From Terebella lapidaria (taxonomy: Eukaryota > Annelida > Polychaeta > Terebellida > Terebellidae), in the NCBI GenBank assembly GCA_949152475.1, contig OX424569.1, forward strand, positions 24,163,950 to 24,227,949: a DNA stretch of 64,000 nt, in the 5' to 3' direction. How positions within the stretch are numbered: the first letter of the stretch is position 1; the number at the start of each line of letters is the position of its first letter. Below are positions 1 to 12,200 of the stretch, piece by piece. The position numbers were made by a program, and so were the translations under genes. The notes under the pieces are model-generated. The model ran no database searches. It was not told where the DNA came from and worked only from the letters and a program-made list of their open reading frames with translations.

Positions 1-938
1 TCGCTCATGGAAGACTGATGGAAGCCAACTGATGACTTGACTTTATTGGGCCATACAGCCTGTTTAATCTAAAGAAGCCTTGGCTTCTGAGACCCCCCCC
101 CCCCCCCCCCCCGCGGCAATGTGTTCGCGTCGGACTCATCGGTCTCCCTTATTCAAAATCCCTGGGTCCGCCCCCGTGGAAGTATAATAATAGGCGAGAT
201 CAAGTACCAAATCCATTGATATTTTATCTTTAAATTTCCTGAAAGGCAAAGTAATTATTCATGTAAATTTTACATGCACTGTTGACTTAGTATGTTTGAA
301 TTCGAAGGATAAACAACACCGACGGGTTGGCGGTACACACACCTGGTCTTCTGAGTTGCAACGAGCAGCGGCAATTCTGGCTAACGTGGAACAAGAATAC
401 ATGCATATTCCGGATCGGATCCGGACACGATCCCACCCAGAATCAAATCTTGAGTCTAGCGGACCCGGACGCACGTAGTCCAGTCCGAATCAAGGTTTTC
501 GCCGTTTTCTATGAGATATCATGGAACATTACTCTCGTCGGTGGTATGTATAATTTCCGAACGTAAGTTGATATTGACAAAAATCAAAGAATATGGGCCT
601 ACTTATATTACTAACAGACATCGGTATTATTATGTGTATTATAAATTCGTTGGAATTAAAAAATAATTTTCCATTAATGTGTTATCATCGAAATCATTAA
701 CACTTATCATTATAATCATTCATACTCATTTATTCTCATTCTCAATCAATATCGTGTGGGTAAGTGTTTATACATGTACATCAGAACATGCTCTTCTGTG
801 CGGTAAGTGTGATGTAATAACTCTAACTGATACATACTCAAATCTAACCAGTGAAAAAAAGTGAATGACACATTTTGGCCTTTGGCCGAAGATCCACTCA
901 GAGAGGCTGAAATTTGAAAATCCTTTTATTATTTTCAG
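1..938. other. Intergenic or intronic DNA, no gene seen
   Basis: No convincing coding sequence. A C homopolymer of about 18 bases lies near 94-111. Short open frames at 259-566 overlap on both strands and show no recognisable domain or codon signature. The last part runs into the pyrimidine-rich acceptor of the candidate exon at 939. Confidence 0.5.
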
Positions 939-1158
939 ACATTTGAACACTCATCAATATATACGTCGATCGCCCCCTGCGATGTGGTACCACGACCCCA
1001 CGGGGTCCATGGCGTCCTTACCTCGTCCCTGGTCACCACAGGAGCGCAATGAGGAGTTCAGTCCGATGAGATGGTGGGGCTTCCGCTGCTTCGTTGTGAT
1101 ATGGCCCATGCAGGACACAGCCACATTGGTCGTTATTACAAACATTAAACACCAATAA
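939..1158 (+). CDS. Possible terminal exon of an unrecognised gene
   Basis: An acceptor-like tract (ATTATTTTCAG) ends at 938. It is followed by about 72 in-frame codons and a TAA at 1156-1158. The stretch is much richer in G and C than its surroundings. The peptide contains WYHDPTGSMASLPRPWSP and RWWGFRCFVVIW, with clustered tryptophans and a hydrophobic end; I do not recognise it. Two AATAAA signals follow at 1408-1413 and 1433-1438, as expected for a 3' terminal exon whose upstream exons lie left of the window. The opposite strand is also open across this stretch, so a minus-strand reading or chance cannot be excluded. Confidence 0.35.
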
Positions 1159-2828
1159 GTGTCTATGTCAGAGGCTAACGTGCAAGCAAGTTTATGGGTC
1201 ATATCGAATTTAAATGAGAAGATAATTAATTCTTGCTGCTTGAAAATACCCCCTCTGTTTGAAATCAATTTGGTAGTAAATCCGCATCATGATTGTATTC
1301 AGCAATTCGTACAATTCTGTTTCACAAAATACAACTTGTACGTATTTGAAAGATATGGTACATCAAAATATCAACACACACCTTAGACAAGAATCTTGTG
1401 AATATATAATAAATATAATATGCTGATGCTCGAATAAAAATCATGGTGGATCATAGAAAACAGATCATTATATCGATAAATACATATAGGCAATTTTTCG
1501 TGCAATACAATGCGTTATTCATGTTTACTCCATATTATTGTACACCATAGAAAAGGCACATATATATAATTTTGTACATGCACTGAAATCTTCAAGCATA
1601 GCACATACACGCCATTTCTTCTAATTATAGGCCCCTACGAATTAATATGACATCGCCACAATAATGAGCCCAAAGACTACTTATGAATTTTATGACGTGT
1701 CGAGATTGACGAGAAGTCATTGTGTGTCAAGCGGTGGGGGGGGGGTGATGACAGCGCAGATTTGGCACTCCCCGTGGACACACCGTGCGTTGTCAATAGT
1801 GACAGGGATTAAGGGGGCGGGGTATACAGTATAACGGATTATCAGATCGGTAAGTTGTGTTTACAATATGTATCGATTTTTAGAGATCACCGCTTGCAGT
1901 ATGATCCGTAGGTGATTTTGTATTTAGAGCAAGCATTATATCCTTATCGTAGTTGAACATGTGCTTCATGAAATACATTGTCTGTCCCCTCCCCAATTGA
2001 AAAAAATACCATTATGTTAATCCCATTTTTTTCATTGGTCCATGTAATTTACTCATTTATTCGATAAATATCAATTCGGAATATTTGATTAAAATATATT
2101 TTCAGAAGATCAATATACATCTGATTTCTAGGTCTACGTCTAAATCGTTACTATTTAACTGCTGATTAACAAAACCGTTCATTCAATATTCACCATCGTC
2201 TTCAAAACCGACTACATGCCATATATACGCGTATTGTGCTGTTCGTTCTTTAATTGATTACAAGTAGTAATAGTATACATATAGCATTATTAAATGTTCT
2301 GGTTCATCAGCTGTTGTCGTAATCCTGTCGCCAAACTATAAAATAGTAAATCACATTTTGAGGCACCACGAAAATTGACCGGCCAGACCTGGAACCTAGC
2401 GAAGCGGTGCCTCCGGCGTGTGTCAACAAGACTTTTTTATAACCCGATAAACTTGGTCGTCTGCAGATCTCGCACATTCACGCATAAGATATAATATCAA
2501 TAAGGACATGGTAGCTAAGTAAGGGCCACTTACTCTGCCGTGTAGACTTCTATTCGGATCTTGTTTGTTCATGCAAACCAGTAGAAAACACCAGACGTAT
2601 TATAGCTCGGAATACTGCCTTCAACTGAGCTGAAATCTAGCCCGTCATATGGTGGTTTCCTTGGGCACATCGGGAAAATTTGTGTTTTAATTCATATTGG
2701 AATACAAATATATATTTGTTATTATTTATAGAGGATACTAACTAAAAGGAGTAGTAGTTGGAGGTGCCTACAGTAAGGTACTGGAGCTGTATTTGTATCA
2801 ACAACAGCAGTGACAACAACACATCAAA
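1159..2828. other. Intergenic DNA upstream of the giant gene
   Basis: AT-rich sequence with two AATAAA signals near its left end and a run of about 11 G near 1735-1746. No coding frame is supported. The right end must hold the 5' UTR and promoter of the gene starting at 2829, but no clear TATA box at a sensible distance was seen. Confidence 0.45.
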
Positions 2829-2855
2829 ATGCCGGAACAGAAGAAATCCAATCAG
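2829..2855 (+). CDS. Exon 1 (coding part), short isoform of the giant-repeat gene
   Basis: The ATG at 2829 opens MPEQKKSNQ and runs to a strong donor, CAG|GTAAGT, at 2856. The 27 coding bases end in phase 0, which matches the next exon at 5580. The leader just upstream is rich in CAACAACAGCAG-type sequence. The peptide is charged and polar like exon 2. The exon is assigned because all short-isoform coding segments (27+127+109+79+114+128+352) sum to 936, exactly 312 codons, with no stop until the last one. Confidence 0.7.
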
Positions 2856-5579
2856 GTAAGTGAATAAATTATCGCCCAAGCAATAAGCTTTAAAACTATG
2901 ACCTGATGACATTGTCTCAAGACGTGTACTAATATACTTTTTTCGTTGAGCGTGTATCCTTGAATCGTTCATGAAGGCCTAAAACAAAACATTACACATT
3001 ATTTTACCTTGATTCACGTTTTTACATGTAGCTTAATTCTGACAACATGTAATGATGCTTTCAAAACCTCTTGCATATTGGAATAAATTGTTTTTATACT
3101 CACATACGCCTGCACATGTTTGCTCTAAAATGGAAAATATGACGAATAGCTATTGTATTATATAACCAACATTTCCCCATGACCAAGACTATGTTTACTT
3201 TTACTTCAGACAAATTACGCCGTTTTTGTTTGTGTACCTTGTATTTTTACTCTCTGTTAGTCTCGTGGGTTTTTTTTCCACCAATCAATGATATCGAATG
3301 GTATGAACCAACCGACACAAAGCTAGAATTTTCCGAGGGGTCTGCAGAATCTCGTGTTTCACATGTATGGGTCACTCTCCCTACGCCATTCACTTAGTGA
3401 ATTAATGCATAATCAGATTGATCCAGATTTCTACCAGTTCTTAGTTAATGATGCTATGACATAGTACTTGTCATGCCACGATCAGTGGTTAGTCGCGTTC
3501 TCTGATGCACAAGTGAACATTTCATATAAACTCGCATGAAATCTGATTGTACATGTTGGGATTTCGGTTTCAAATAGGCATCTTATAGCAGTTTATTTTC
3601 GAAAACGTTGAATTTCTGTGTGGTTTCCAAAATAAGGTCAATGTTAAGTTCAATAGTTCAAATTAGTATTTATTGTGAACGATCCTAGTCCTAGTGAATA
3701 CATAGCTAGCTGCAAAATGTTCAGTTATGCCAGTGCACGTTACCTTGTTACAATGCAAACAATATTGAATACCACGACTCCTGAGTTTTCAGGGCACGTG
3801 TCCCCAATCATAATAGTAAATTACCCACAGTTCAATTGTGTAAATTCTTCTTTTCTCTTTCAACGTTATTTCATAAAAGTAATTGGTATGATCAGTATCG
3901 TTACTACAGCTAACGATCGAATGGGCCGATATAACCTATATCTGAAATACAAGAGCAACATGCACAAAACAAGCTGATCCGTGATGTGAATCATACATGA
4001 CTATTAACGGATCGGTAGTATGAACGCGATTTTCATCTTTAAAAGCAATGTTCATGCGGAGCCATTTCTGAAGCGTTACAATACGATCAATACTTCGCAA
4101 ATACATGATTCAGTCGATTCAACTTGGGCAGTACATGTCTCTTTACGCACGAAATTTCTACTGTTCACACTTGAAATACATATCAAAGTTGTTGCTTTTA
4201 TGTCGTAACACATTATTATCATTGCCCCGTAATCAGGTGATAAGTGTTTCGTATTGCCCGCTTGATAACGTGCTTCACGTGTTCTGAGTGGGTTAGAAGT
4301 GCACTTGATGGGTGCAGAATAAACGGTCACTGATTCGTACATGTACCGGCGAAGACGGGTATACAGTAAAAAACTATTGAACACATACACTATTATTACT
4401 TCTCGACATCCTGTATTCACATGTTACAAGCTCGTCACTATTTTCAATGTATCAGTCATGAATTTCATTTTTATCAGAAGTTACTGTTTAGTCTGTGAAG
4501 CCAACCTGTAGTTCAAATCGGTACTTTAATTTTGTACAGCGTTGCCGGAGAGCGAAATTAATGATAATTGAAAAATTTTCAAAGTTCAAGCAGGCGATAT
4601 GTGTAGGCGCTTTTTCATGTGATAATTTTGAGGGGGTGGGAGGGGTGACTTGTGAATCGGTGCATTCTAATCAGATGAAAAGCGCAAATAATGTTGCGCA
4701 AATACTTTTGGGAATCCGCAATGATGAAAATGGGGCCTGAGATTTGTGATTATACGCCTCGTTTTATCAGGCTAACAGAACTGAAATGACTACATATCAG
4801 CCGACAAAAAGCGTCATACTAGTTAACCATATACCGACCAATAGTTCACTTGGTTCGACTTGACTGTATAGTTGTACACGCCTGCACAATACTATATGAC
4901 ACTACATTTTCTTATCTGCACCCACTTATCAGCTTACCTTACGACAGTTCGATATCAGGGATGTTTATAGGCTAGCTAATTAGTTTCCATGGTGACTGTA
5001 TGTATAGCAACCGCCATGTCTCGTATGTTGATGTGCGATCAGATTTATCACAACTCTGCTGACGGCTCATTGAATGCAGCAGCAAATTGTGTCTTCTCCA
5101 GGATTCGTCGGATGTATTGACATATATGTAAACCGATCATCCGGAGTATATTATTCTCATTCTTTCTCATTTCTGAAGAAATGGAATTTTGGTAGGTTCC
5201 TACTGGTAGGTTCAATTACTTCATGAAGCCTGTTTGATGAAAATCATGTTCATTTGAGAAATCTTGTTATCAGCTTCCAAAAATGTATAATACAAATTCA
5301 CCAGTAGGTGGGAATCAAGCTTCAAAATTTAGTTTCAAAACATGTACCCGATGTATATAATTTGTGAAGCATTTAGGCACTTTTTATGTAATGTGTGCAA
5401 TGTAAATGTAAATGTGTGTAAATGTGTGCAATTAAAATCACATAAATTTCAAATACTTTGTGAACTATACTCTCCAACTACAGACATATTAATACATCTT
5501 ATACGGTTCACATGATTAAACGCTAAAATCAAGCTGTTCTGCAATCACCAATACCCGGATATATTTAAATTTTGTTCAG
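2856..5579 (+). other. Intron 1
   Basis: Runs from GTAAGT at 2856 to TTTTGTTCAG ending at 5579. Small open frames inside (for example 3675-3977 and 4020-4208) have no domain and no coding bias. A short GTAAATGT-type microsatellite lies near 5400-5430. Confidence 0.65.
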
Positions 5580-5706
5580 GAGGTGAAATCCGAAGATAAG
5601 AACAAGGCAAAGGACGAGGAAAACCGAGAAAAGGGCAAAGACGAGAACAAGAAAGATAATAAAGAGAACAAAGAAAGCAATGACAATCAGGACAAGGAAA
5701 ATCAAG
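5580..5706 (+). CDS. Exon 2, lysine/glutamate-rich segment
   Basis: Bounded by TTTTGTTCAG|GAGGTG and CAAG|GTATGT. It encodes 42 codons almost wholly of K, E, D, N and Q (starts EVKSEDKNKAKDEENREK), probably a disordered or single-helix segment. It ends with one base of a codon (phase 1). That base joins the AG at 25373 to give E-K-S-S-D, so this exon can splice directly to exon 4 and skip the giant exon. An in-frame join into the giant exon is also possible at a CAG ending at 6331. Confidence 0.7.
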
Positions 5707-6238
5707 GTATGTGGAATCTTGGATATTCTAACAAGGAGTGATGCAAGGTTTTGTTGTGGTTGCCTAATTTAGTGTTGATAAATTCCATAGGGACATTGTG
5801 TGCTTTTATAAACTATCAAAACATTCATTGCAATTCTTTCTCTTTTATGCTAATTGTATCTTTATTAACACACCAACTTGGCAGAAATCTCATATTATGT
5901 GACTTATCTTTCAATTTTACAAGTATTCAAACATTCAGCAGTGTTCGTACTTTGCCAACATTTTGGTAATACATTTAGAAGCGCATAATAATTCCCAAGA
6001 TTTGTGATAAGCCTACACTGGTATTTGTGGGGGAAACGTTTCGTCGACGTGCTCTAACTTTTCTCACCATAGGTATAGCATAAAGACGGAACTGTATCGA
6101 GGAAATGGAAAATTACGAAATACATTTCTTCATGAAATATATTGCACCATAATTGAAATGCGCACCGTTTGAAACATACAAAAACAACAATTTCTACCTG
6201 AAATACATCACGTGACTGTTCAATTGTATTCAGTCCTG
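5707..6238 (+). other. Intron, or alternative promoter region, before the giant exon
   Basis: No coding frame is supported. The frame of the giant exon is closed by a TGA at 6199. The only AG between there and the ATG at 6265 (CAG ending at 6233) does not match the phase of exon 2. The giant exon therefore either starts from its own promoter here or is entered through an acceptor a little inside it. Confidence 0.5.
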
Positions 6239-6253
6239 ATTGGTCTGACGTCA
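6239..6253 (+). promoter_or_regulatory. Inverted CCAAT box next to a consensus CRE
   Basis: ATTGG (inverted CCAAT) at 6239-6243 lies two bases before a full palindromic CRE, TGACGTCA, at 6246-6253. This is a known NF-Y plus CREB/ATF promoter pairing. It sits 11 bases before the ATG at 6265. If it is a promoter, transcription may begin inside the giant exon and translation may start at a later Met such as codon 38 (position 6376). The same octamer recurs in the exon repeats, so its presence here may be coincidence. Confidence 0.35.
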
Positions 6254-6264
6254 CAATCCTCGAC

Positions 6265-9200
6265 ATGGGAACTGGGGCTTCCACAAACAACCCGGATGCC
6301 TCAGTGGAAAATCAAGAGACTGGACCTACAGAGGTGGCTATTACAAACGGACATTCTTCACAGCCACATGAAAACATGAACAATAAGAATGCTCCTGACA
6401 ATTCGACTACAAGTACACAACGACCACAGAAGCGATCACGTAGTCGCAAAAAGAAACCCGATAAAGATTCTGACGAGTTGAAAACAAAAACTACTGAACC
6501 TGAAAATGACTTAGCTTCTGACAAAATCGTCAATATTACACCAAACGAGGACACAGACAGAGTGGACATACCTGAAAAAACTGATGACGTCAAACCAGAC
6601 AGTACAGACACTAATCGCGTCAAACGAAACAGCACAGAAGTCGTTAAGGTCAGCCCAGACAGTACCAAAACAGATGATGCAGTCAAACTAAACAGTGCAG
6701 AAACTGACGACGTCAATCTGGACAGTACTGGAATTGGTGACCTCAAGCCAGACAGTACAGGGACCGATGACGTCAAACCAGTCAGTACAGAAACTTATGA
6801 CGTCAAGCCAGACAAAACAGCAACTGATGACGTCAAGCCAGACCACCCAGGAACTGATGACGTCAAGCTAGACAGCACAGACACTGATGACGTCAAACCA
6901 GACAAAACAGAAACTGATGACGTCAAGCCAGACAGTACAGAAACTGATGACGTCAAACCAGACAAAACAGCAACTGATGACGTCAAACCAGACACTTCAG
7001 AAACTTATGACGTCAAGTTAGATAGTACAGAAACTGCTGACGTCAAACCAGACAAAACAGAAACTGACGACATCACACCAGACAAAACAGAAACGGATGA
7101 CCTCAAGCCAGACAATACAGAAACTGGTGACGTCAAGCTGGACAATACAGAAACTGCTCACGTCAAGGTAGACAAGACAGAAACTGATGATGTCAAACCA
7201 GACAGTACAGAAACTGAAGGCGATAAGCCAGACAATACAGAAACCGATGACGTCAAACCAGACAAGATAGAAACCGATGACGTCAAGTCAATCAGTATAG
7301 AAATTGATGACGTAACACCAGATGGTACGGAGTCTGATGACGTCAAGGCAGACAATACAGAAACTGATGACATCAAACCAGACAGTACAGAAACTGATGA
7401 CGTCAAACCAGACAAAGCAGCAACTGATAACGTCAAGCCAGATGATACAGAAACTGATGACAACAAGCCAAACAGTACAGAAACTGATGACGTCAAACCA
7501 GGCAAAACAGCAACTGATGACGCCATGCCAGACAGTACAGAAACTGATGACGTCAAGCCAGGCAGCACAGAAACTGATCACGTCAAACCAGACATTACAG
7601 AAACTGACGTCAAACCAGACAGAACAGAAACACATGACGTCAACCAAGACAGCACAGAAACTGATGACCTCAAGCCAGACAATACAGAAACTAATGACGT
7701 CAAACTGGACAATACAGGAACTGATGTCAAGCCAGACAGCACAGAAACTGATGACGTCAAGCCAGACAATACAGAAATTAATGACCTCAAACTATACAAT
7801 ACAGAAACTGATGACGTCAAGCCAAACAGTACAGAAACTGATGGCGTCAAGTCTGACAATCCAGAAACTGATGACGTCAGACCACCAGACAATACAGAAA
7901 CTAATGACTTCGAGCCAGACAATACAGAAACTGATGAAATCAAGCCAGACAATACAGAAACTGATGACGTCAAGCCAGACAATCCAGAAACTGATGACGT
8001 CAGACCACCAGACAATACAGAAACTAATGACTTCGAGCCAGACAATACAGAAACTGATGAAATCAAGCCAGACAATACAGAAACTGATGACGTCAAGCCA
8101 GACAATACAGAAAATGACGTCAAGCCAGACAGCACAAAAACCGATGACGTCAAGCCAGACAGCACAAAAACCGATGACGTCAATCCAGACAATGCAGAAA
8201 ATAATGACGTCGACCCAGACAATACAGAAACTGATGACGTCAAACCAGACAGTACGGAAACTAATGACGTCGAATCAGACAATACAGAAGTTGATGACGT
8301 TGAGCCAGACATCACAGAAACTGATGACGTCAGACCAGACAATACAGAAACTAATGACTTCGAGCCAGACAATACAGAAACTGATGAAATCAAGCCAGAC
8401 AATACAGAAACTGATGACGTCAAGCCAGACAATACAGAAAATGACGTCAAGCCAGACAGCACAAAAACCGATGACGTCAAGCCAGACAGCACAAAAACCG
8501 ATGACGTCAATCCAGACAATGCAGAAAATAATGACGTCGACCCAGACAATACAGAAACTGATGACGTCAAACCAGACAGTACGGAAACTAATGACGTCAA
8601 ACCAGACAATACAGAAGTTGATGACGTTGAGCCAGACAGCACTGAAACGGATGACGTCAGGCCAGACAATACAGAAACTAATGACCTCAAGCCAGACAAT
8701 ACAAAAACTGATGACGTCAAGCCAAACAATACAGAAACTAATGACTTCAAACCAGACAGCACAGAAACTGATGACGCCAAGCCAGGCAGAATAGAAACTG
8801 ATGACGTCGAACCAGACAATACAAAAACTGATAACGATAAGCCAGACAGTACAGAAACTGATGATGTCAAACCAGACAATACAGAATCCGATGACGTCAA
8901 ACTGGACAATACAAAATCTGATGACGTCAAGCCCGACAGTACAGAAACTGATGACAGCAAACCAGATAAGACAACAAATGATGACGTCAACCTGGTTAAT
9001 ACAAAAACTGAACATGTCAATCTAGACAATACTGAAACTGATGACAGCAAACCAGACAATACAGAATCCGATCACGTCAACCTGAACAATACAGAAACTT
9101 ATGACGTCAAGCCAGACAGCACAGAAACTGATGACGTCAAACCAGACAAAACAGAAACTGATGACGTAAAGCCCGACAGCACAGAAACTGATGACGTCAA

Positions 9201-12200
9201 ACCAGACAATACAGAAACTGACGACGTCACACCAGACAAAACAGAAACGGATGACGTCAACCCAGACAGTACAGAAACTGACGTCAAACCAGACAGAACA
9301 GAAACTGATGACCTCAAGCCAGACAATACAGAAACTGGTGACGTCAAGCTGGACAATACAGAAACTGATCACGTCAAGGTAGACAAGACAGAAACTGATG
9401 ATGTCAAACCAGACGGTACAAAAACTGAAGGCGATAAGCCAGACAATACAGAAACCGATGACGTCAAACCAGACAAGATAGAAACCGATGACGTCAAGCC
9501 AATCAGTATAGAAACTGATGACGTAACACCAGATGGTACGGAGTCTGATGACGTCAAGGCAGACAATACAGAAACTGATGACATCAAACCAGACAATACA
9601 AAAACTGATGACGTCAAGCCAGACAATACAGAAACTAATGACTTCAAGCCAGACAGCACAGAAACTGATGACGCCAAGCCAGGCAGAATAGAAACTGATG
9701 ACGTCAAACCAGACAATACAGAAACTGATGACGTCAAGCCAGAAAGTACAGATTCCGATGACGCCAAACTAGGTAATACAACAACTGATAACGTCAAGCC
9801 AGACAGTACAGAAACTGATGATGTCAAACCAGACAATACAGAATCCGATGACGTCAAACTGGACAATACAAAATCTGATGACGTCAAGCCAGACAGTAGA
9901 GAAACTGATGACAGCAAACCAGATAAGACAACAAATGATGACGTCAACCTGGTTAATACAAAAACTGAACATGTCAATCTAGACAATACTGAAACTGATG
10001 ACAGCAAACCAGACAATACAGAATCCGATCACGTCAACCTGAACAAGACAGACCCTGATGACGTCAAGTCAGACAAAAAAGAAACTGATGATGTCAAACC
10101 AGACAGTACAGAAACGGATGATGGTAAACCAGATGATACAGAAACTGATGACGTTGAGCCAGACAGAACAGAAGCTAATGACCTTAAACCACATCGTATA
10201 GAATCTGATGACATCAAACCAGATAATACAGAAAATGGTGACGTCAATCTGGACAATACAGAAACTCATGACGTCAAGACAGACAACACAAAAACTGATG
10301 ACGTCAAGCCAGACAGTACAGAAACTGATGACATCAAGCCAAACAAAACAGAAACTGGTCAGGTCAAGTCAGACAATATAGATATGGATGTCGTCAAGCC
10401 AGATAGTACAGGAACTGACGATGTAAACTTAGACAGCACAGAAACTGATGACGTCAAGCGAGACGTCAAATCAGACAATACAGAAACAGACAGGACAGTA
10501 ACTGATGAAGTCAAACTGAACAGTAAAGAAACTAATGACATCAAACCAGACAGTACAGAAACTGATCAGGCAAAGCCCGATAGTACAAAAACTGATGATG
10601 TGAAAATAGACATCATTGAAGGAGCACAAGAGGAAGACAATGCAAACTCCAAGGAAACAGACGATACCATAGACAATAATAAAACAGAGGAAGACACCAC
10701 AGATGACAAGGTAACCGATGTAAACCGTACAGTTGTCAAGCATTTACCAGAGGACATCACTGATTACAAGGAAACAGAGAAAGATACAGCTGATGCTGAG
10801 GAAACAGGAGATGGCAATACTAAAGCCCAAACAAAAGGTGATAACGTTGCAGAAACTAAGCAAACAAACCATGACACTGCAGATGTAAAGACAACAGGCG
10901 ATGACACTGCAGATGCCAAAGCAACAGCTGTTGACACTTCAAATGTCAAGACAACAGACGATGAGAGTGAAAATGTCAGGGCAACCGAATATGTCACTGC
11001 AGATGCCGAAGCATCAGAAGATGACACTGCAGAGGCAATAGTATACGACACTGCTGATGTAAAGACAAAAGACAATGACACTGTAGATACTGTGGCAACA
11101 TACGATGGCACTGCAGATGTAAAAGCAACAGATGACACTTCAGATACCCAGGCAGCTGTCGATGATATGGCAGATGTAAACTCAACACAAAATTATGCAG
11201 ATGCCAATCCAACGCATCATGGAACCCCAGATTCGAGGTCAACAGATGATGCTGGTGCAGAAGCCAAGAAAACCGAAGATGACACTGCAGATTCCAAGGC
11301 AACGGAAGCTGATACTGCAGATGCCAAGCCAATGGATGATGGAACCACAGCTGTGAAGATAGCAGATGATGCCACCACAGATATACAGGGAGCAGACAAT
11401 GTCACTGCAAATGCCAAGTCATCAAACGATGATACTTTAGATGTCAAGGGAACAGACGATGACCCTTCTGATTTCAAGGCAACAGATGATGAAACTGCAG
11501 ATGACAAAGCAGCAGATGATGACACTTCAGCTGCTAGGGAAACAGATGCCGACACTACAGATGCCAAGGCAGCAGATATCAAGCCATCAGATGATTATAC
11601 ATCAGGTGAGAAGGCAGCATATGACGACACTATGAATACCATGGCAGTAGAAGGTGCCAATGATGATGCGAAGGCAAGTAATGTTGATCCTGCAGACGAA
11701 TACCCTAAAGATGCCAAGACAACAAATGATGATACAGCAAATGCCAAAACAATAGACAATCACATTGAAAATGCCAAGACAACAGCTAATGATCCAGAGA
11801 CCAAGCCAACACATGTTGGTATTACAAATCCCAATACAACAGACGGTGACGCTGGAGACACCAACGTTATGGTTGATGACACTGTAGTTACTAAGGATGA
11901 CGGTGTACATGTTAAGGTAACAGCCGAAGGTGCTGAATCAGATGATGCTGCAAAAGATAAAGCAGCATATGGTGGCACTGGTGAAGACAGGACAATCGAA
12001 ACTGACAATGCACAAGCCAAAGTAGACGTCAATGTCGAAGCCAGGGCAACAGATTCTGACCAACCAGAAGTCGAATCTAGAGGGAAACCTGAAATCAAAC
12101 CAAAACGCGGTCGTCCACTGGATGGATATCGTGCACGTAGAAAGAGTAGAAAAATAGAAAAGGACAAAAGTGAAAATCCAAACAAGCCTCGAGAGCAAGA

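Noticed and set aside
6312-6776. Minus-strand frame of 154 codons at the start of the giant exon
   Set aside because: Low-complexity SVLSGLTSSV antisense of the repeat coding strand.
7322-9059. Long open frames in other frames and on the minus strand (490 and 493 codons)
   Set aside because: They are by-products of the 30-bp repeat, which lacks stops in several frames. Their peptides are simple TIQKLMTSSQ or SGLTSSVSVL strings with no start context or splice logic.
6571-10620. Regular 30-bp spacing that could be mistaken for a CRISPR array
   Set aside because: There are no unique spacers. The whole unit is coding, in frame, and lies in an animal gene.
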